Source: Wenzhouxiangella sp. (GTDB lineage: Bacteria; Pseudomonadota; Gammaproteobacteria; Xanthomonadales; Wenzhouxiangellaceae). Taken from it: a DNA stretch of 7,945 nt. Positions 4,815 to 7,945 of this stretch are shown piece after piece. The notes under the pieces were generated by a model, which saw nothing but the letters and a program-made list of their open reading frames with translations, did no database searches and was not told the origin of the DNA. The position numbers and the translations under genes were made by a program. The number at the start of each line of letters is the position of its first letter. Within the stretch, counting starts at the first letter, position 1. The stretch covers positions 1 to 7,945 of the forward strand of contig SKZJ01000280.1 in assembly GCA_007127425.1 (NCBI GenBank). The letters are read 5' to 3'.

Positions 4815-6891
4815 AGCACCGCCGGTGCGCATTCTGATCGTCGAGGACTCCGCAGACGACGCGGAACTTGCGATGCGCGCACTGAAGGAACACGGACTGA
4901 GCGCCGAATCCGAACGAGTAGAAACGGAATCCGATTTCCTGGCGGCCCTGGCTCGAAGTCCGGATGTTGTGCTTGCCGACTACGGCATGCCTGCCTTCAA
5001 CGGGGGGCGTGCGCTTGAGCTCCTGCGCGAGCGCGACGCGGATGTGCCTTTCATCGTGGTCTCCGGCACCATCGGAGAGGACACCGCGGTGAAAATGATG
5101 CGCGCCGGGGCCAACGACTACTTGCTCAAGGGACCGAACCTGGCACGCCTGGGCCCGGCGGTCGAACGGGAGATCCTCGACGCCCGGCACCGACGGGCGC
5201 GGCGCGAGGCCGACCGCTGGCGAGTTCTGGCCGAGCGCGCAATCGAGAATGCCGCCGAAGCCATCTTCATCACCGATGCCGATTTCGCCATCGAATTGAT
5301 CAATCCCGCCTTTGCAGAAATCACTGGCTACCCGGTCGATGAGCTGCGCGGACGCATACTACCGGCGGTCGCCGAGGGTATCTACCCGGAACATTTCACC
5401 AAGGATGTGTTCGCCGCCCTGCAATCCGAGGGCCGTTGGCAGGGCGAGCTGACCAACCGTCGCCGCGACGGCGAGACGTTTCGGGAACTGCTCAGTATGA
5501 GTGCCATCCGCGACGCCGACGGAAGCATCATCAACCTGGTGGGCGCGGCCAACGACATTACAGCCTTCAAACAGTACGAGGAACAGCTCGACTACCTGGC
5601 CCACCACGATCCGGTCACCGGCCTGCCCAACCGGCGCACCCTGGCGCGCCACTTCGACATCGAAAGCTGGCGCGCCCGCCGCGACGGCCGCAGCCTCGGG
5701 GTACTGTTCATGGACCTGGACAACTTCAAGGCCATCAACGATTCCCTGGGACACGCCGTCGGCGACAAATTGCTCAAGGAAGTCGGTCTGCGCTTCCGCG
5801 CGTGCCTGCGTGACGGCGACCTGGTCGGCCGCCAGGGCGGTGACGAGTTCGTCGTGCTGGCACCCGGCCTGAGCAATCCAGAGGACGCCCGCGTGGTTGC
5901 CGCCAAGCTACTGGAGTCACTGAATGCGCCCCTGCGCCACGAAGACCGTGACATATTCACTTCCGTCAGTATCGGCGTGGCCATTTGCCCACAGGATGCA
6001 TGCGATTTTGAACAGTTGCTGCAATTCGCCGACAGCGCCATGTATCGGGCCAAGCAGCAGGGACGCAACACGATCGAATACTACAGCACCGAGCTAAGCG
6101 CCGGCGCCCACCAGTATCTGGATATCCTCAACGCGCTTCATCTGGCGCTGGAACGCGAGGAGTTCGAGCTGCATTATCAGCCGATCGTCGAGATGCACAA
6201 CGGCACGAGAGTACATAGTTTGGAAGCCCTGATCCGCTGGGATCGCCCCGGCCACGGGCTGGTGTCGCCTGCAGATTTCATCCCGGTGGCCGAGCAGTCG
6301 GGCATGATCAGCAAGATCGGCGACTGGGTGTTCGAGAACGCCTGCCGCCAGGCGACCGAGTGGCGCGCTGGCGGCCTGTTTACCGGGCGCGTATCGGTCA
6401 ACCTGTCGGCGCGGCAGTTCCGGTTACCGGACTTGGCCGAACGCATCCGCGATGTTCTCCAGCGTACCGCTCTGCCGCCCGAGGGGCTGAGCCTTGAGAT
6501 CACCGAGACCACGCTGATGGAAAGCCCCGAGTACGCCAGCGGGGTATTGGCCGAACTGGCAGCCCTGGGCGTGCGCCTGGCCCTCGACGACTTCGGAACC
6601 GGCTATTCCTCGCTCATCTACCTCAAGAACTTCCGCTTGCACACACTCAAGATCGACCGGGCCTTCATTACCGGTCTTCCCGACAACGAGGACGATGTTG
6701 CCATCACTACCACCATCATCCACATGGCCCGGAGTCTGGGCTTGGACGTGATCTGCGAAGGTGTGGAGACTGAGGCACAGCGGCAGTTCCTGCTCGATCG
6801 GGGCTGTAGCCTGGCTCAAGGCTTCCTGTTCAGCCGGCCTCGCCCGGTCGAGGAAATCACCCGCTGGTTGCAGGAGCGGGCGGAGAACTGA
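4807..6891 (+). CDS. REC-PAS-GGDEF-EAL cyclic-di-GMP signalling protein
   Basis: The protein has 694 residues and is soluble. The receiver (about 7-125) has Glu13/Asp14, phospho-acceptor Asp58 (VVLADYGMP), Ser86 (VVSGT) and Lys108 (YLLKG). A PAS domain (about 140-262) follows: AIENAAEAIFITDADF, NPAFAEITGY, and the PAC-like end INLVGAANDITAFKQYEEQL. The GGDEF domain (about 270-430) has HDPVTGLPNRR, FMDLDNFKAIND and an exact GGDEF at 344-348. An RDGD at 335-338 lies five residues ahead, the position of the product-inhibition I-site. The EAL domain (about 440-690) has SLEALIRW (Glu473), NLSARQF, LEITETTLM, DDFGTGYSS (594 on), Lys615 in LKID, CEGVE (651-654) and QGFLF. Both cyclase and phosphodiesterase motifs are thus complete, so it could make or degrade c-di-GMP depending on phosphorylation and PAS state. 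GGAG at 4796-4799, seven bases before ATG 4807, fixes the start; upstream codons in this frame lie inside the receiver gene. Confidence 0.95.
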   Translation: MTEAPPVRILIVEDSADDAELAMRALKEHGLSAESERVETESDFLAALARSPDVVLADYGMPAFNGGRALELLRERDADVPFIVVSGTIGEDTAVKMMRAGANDYLLKGPNLARLGPAVEREILDARHRRARREADRWRVLAERAIENAAEAIFITDADFAIELINPAFAEITGYPVDELRGRILPAVAEGIYPEHFTKDVFAALQSEGRWQGELTNRRRDGETFRELLSMSAIRDADGSIINLVGAANDITAFKQYEEQLDYLAHHDPVTGLPNRRTLARHFDIESWRARRDGRSLGVLFMDLDNFKAINDSLGHAVGDKLLKEVGLRFRACLRDGDLVGRQGGDEFVVLAPGLSNPEDARVVAAKLLESLNAPLRHEDRDIFTSVSIGVAICPQDACDFEQLLQFADSAMYRAKQQGRNTIEYYSTELSAGAHQYLDILNALHLALEREEFELHYQPIVEMHNGTRVHSLEALIRWDRPGHGLVSPADFIPVAEQSGMISKIGDWVFENACRQATEWRAGGLFTGRVSVNLSARQFRLPDLAERIRDVLQRTALPPEGLSLEITETTLMESPEYASGVLAELAALGVRLALDDFGTGYSSLIYLKNFRLHTLKIDRAFITGLPDNEDDVAITTTIIHMARSLGLDVICEGVETEAQRQFLLDRGCSLAQGFLFSRPRPVEEITRWLQERAEN

Positions 6892-6903
6892 TCCCACCTG
6901 AAC

Positions 6904-6924
6904 GAGCTCGACTGAGCCGAGCTC
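6904..6924. repeat. Inverted repeat just after the c-di-GMP gene
   Basis: GAGCTCG (6904-6910) and CGAGCTC (6918-6924) form a 7-bp stem with a 7-base loop, 13 bp after the stop of the three-gene operon. No T-run follows on the plus strand, so it is at best a weak or Rho-assisted terminator or an RNA-stabilising 3' hairpin. Confidence 0.4.
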
Positions 6925-6938
6925 AAAGTGCCTCAAAG

Positions 6939-6956
6939 CGATCGTCAAAACGATCG
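6939..6956. repeat. Second inverted repeat after the operon (CGATCG stem)
   Basis: CGATCGT (6939-6945), loop CAAA, ACGATCG (6950-6956): a 7-bp stem with a tight loop, followed by another GATCG. It lacks a T-run. Together with the stem at 6904-6924 it makes a pair of hairpins at the likely 3' end of the kinase operon mRNA. Confidence 0.4.
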
Positions 6957-6984
6957 ATCGGGCAGAATCAATTCACGGCTCAAG

Positions 6985-7018
6985 TGAAAACTGGCCGGTG
7001 CTGCCGCCGACCGGTCAG
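6985..7018 (-). terminator. Probable intrinsic terminator for minus-strand transcription
   Basis: CTGGCCGGT (6991-6999) pairs with ACCGGTCAG (7010-7018) as a 9-bp GC-rich stem with a single G-T pair and a 10-base loop. On the minus strand the stem is followed directly by TTTTC (6990-6986). It is about 160 bp downstream of the methyltransferase stop and in the right orientation to end that transcript. The T-run is short, so efficiency is uncertain. The rest of the 6892-7178 gap holds no gene I can support. Confidence 0.45.
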
Positions 7019-7151
7019 CGACAACAGCATCATTCCTGTCCTGATCAGCAAATCATGGACGGTTGAGGCAGGTCCAATGCACAGTAAGCCTCTACTACCG
7101 CGCTGCAGGGACGATGGGTTATCGCTGGGAACGGCGCGGTGGTGTTGTCAA

Positions 7152-7174
7152 GCCGGCGACGATTCCCCGCCGGC
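7152..7174 (-). repeat. GC hairpin right after the methyltransferase stop
   Basis: GCCGGCG (7152-7158) and CGCCGGC (7168-7174) form a perfect 7-bp GC stem with a 9-base loop, starting four bases past the stop codon of the minus-strand methyltransferase gene. On that strand it is followed by TTG and not by a T-run, so it may protect the 3' end or assist termination at the next hairpin. Confidence 0.4.
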
Positions 7175-7178
7175 CCGT

Positions 7179-7904
7179 TCAGCGCGGTTCGCAGATGAGG
7201 TTGACGTGGTCGTGATCAGGGAGCGTGGCAGGCGGCTTGGTGCAGCGCTGTTCCTCGTCGATCCACGCAACGCGGTAGTCTAGCTGCGCCAGGAGCTCCA
7301 GGAGCTTCTCGGGGGAGGACCCCTGGCGACGCAGTGAGCGCGCGTGATGCTCGACGAAAAGGATGGGCCGGCACCGCTCGAGGATTCCCTTCATCCCGGC
7401 CAATGCGGCCACCTCGTGGCCCTCCACGTCGATCTTGATCAGTGCTGGATCCACATCCTCGGGGAGAAATTGGTCCAGCGCCACGGAGCGAACGGCCACG
7501 CCTCCTTCCTCGGACACGTGCGTTTGGCTCTGGCCGCCCCGGGAGAGCTGAATCCTCGCGGTGCCCTGCCGGTCGCCCACCACGAAGGGCTGGGCCTCGA
7601 CCCGGCTTTCATTCTCACGGATGTTTCGGGCGAGCCAACCGAAGTTGCGGGGATCCGGCTCGAAGGCCCATACGCGTTTTACTTGGGGAGATTGGGCGGC
7701 GATGAGGGCATAGAGGCCTAGATAGCCTCCCACATCCACCACGTCCCGACCTTCCGGAAGGTGCTCCTGGAAGAGCTTGAGCATGAAGGGCTCAGCGCGT
7801 CCGGCGGAGAGCTTCCGCAGATACCGACTGTGGGGGATGTCGCCGTGGAGGCGCAATCCCTTCACTTCTTCGTGCACCTCTCCCCTCAGCAGGATAGAGC
7901 CCAT
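7179..7904 (-). CDS. FkbM-family SAM-dependent methyltransferase, start possibly beyond the window
   Basis: From ATG 7904 the protein has 241 residues. Methyltransferase motif I is RDVVDVGGYLGLYALIAA (about 53-70), followed by the acidic motif II end AFEPDPRNF (Glu82), the FkbM-like PFVVGDRQGTARI (107-118), LDQFLPE with ALIKIDVEGHEVAALAGM (about 155-171), and ILFVEHH (181-187). The KIDVEGHE block is diagnostic of FkbM. Members usually O-methylate sugars or natural products, often in glycan or lipopolysaccharide loci; the substrate cannot be told here. Motif I is slightly unusual, with GGY where most members have GAN. The frame stays open for 13 more codons to the right edge but with no ATG, GTG or TTG there, so either ATG 7904 is the start (weak GGGA nearby) or the gene begins outside. 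The length before motif I is normal for a short FkbM protein, which favours 7904. Its neighbours on the right are unknown. Confidence 0.88.
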   Translation of the reverse strand: MGSILLRGEVHEEVKGLRLHGDIPHSRYLRKLSAGRAEPFMLKLFQEHLPEGRDVVDVGGYLGLYALIAAQSPQVKRVWAFEPDPRNFGWLARNIRENESRVEAQPFVVGDRQGTARIQLSRGGQSQTHVSEEGGVAVRSVALDQFLPEDVDPALIKIDVEGHEVAALAGMKGILERCRPILFVEHHARSLRRQGSSPEKLLELLAQLDYRVAWIDEEQRCTKPPATLPDHDHVNLICEPR

Positions 7905-7945
7905 GGACTGCCATCCCGGCCACCCTGCCCGTCCAAGGCAGAGCA

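Noticed and set aside
6980..7010. TCAAGT followed by GCCGCCGA, resembling a sigma28 flagellar promoter
   Set aside because: The spacing is several bases longer than the sigma28 consensus allows and no plus-strand gene follows; the bases are better explained by the hairpin at 6991-7018.
1..7945. Search for tRNA, rRNA, CRISPR repeats, transposases, long terminal repeats and phage genes
   Set aside because: No cloverleaf, repeat array, transposase motif or long repeat was seen on either strand by eye.

Overview
The window is GC-rich chromosomal DNA of a proteobacterial type. The inference rests on the high GC, the dense overlapping genes, the c-di-GMP signalling proteins and an APH/ATPase fusion gene; a gammaproteobacterium of the purple-sulphur or halophile kind is my best guess, but no marker gene fixes the taxon. 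I see no rRNA, tRNA, CRISPR array, transposase or attachment site.

Left part (1-2554, all minus strand). At the left edge is the N-terminal end of a COG2187-type aminoglycoside-phosphotransferase-like/ATPase protein. Upstream of it lies a two-gene operon: a short YtrA-type GntR repressor (1527-1937) whose stop overlaps the start of an eight-helix membrane protein (470-1534) carrying a DUF1648/SdpI-like segment and a C-terminal DUF5808 motif. In front of the GntR gene is a compact control region: a good sigma70 promoter (TTGACT, 17 bp, TATTCT) flanked by two related inverted repeats (TGTAYAT-N5-ATRTACA) centred 50 bp apart. One covers the transcription start and the other touches the -35. The predicted transcription start falls on or next to the ATG, so the mRNA is probably leaderless. 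Further right, a separate minus-strand gene (2111-2554) encodes a small exported protein of unknown function.

Middle part (2798-6891, plus strand). Three overlapping genes form one signalling operon. First is a membrane histidine kinase with about eight N-terminal helices and a phytochrome-type (Cph1-like) transmitter. Second is a stand-alone Rcp1-like receiver. Third is a 694-residue REC-PAS-GGDEF-EAL protein with all key catalytic motifs intact. The likely logic is that an unknown membrane signal controls kinase activity, phosphate passes to one or both receivers, and cellular c-di-GMP is made or destroyed. The phytochrome-like kinase and response-regulator pair is here coupled to a membrane sensor instead of a light sensor.

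Right part (6892-7945). An intergenic stretch of about 290 bp carries several inverted repeats, at least one of which looks like a terminator for the minus strand. It is followed by a minus-strand FkbM-family methyltransferase (7179-7904) whose reading frame stays open to the right edge, so its true start could lie outside the window.

The least explained parts are the GntR/DUF5808 module with its paired operators and the unassigned membrane sensor of the histidine kinase.
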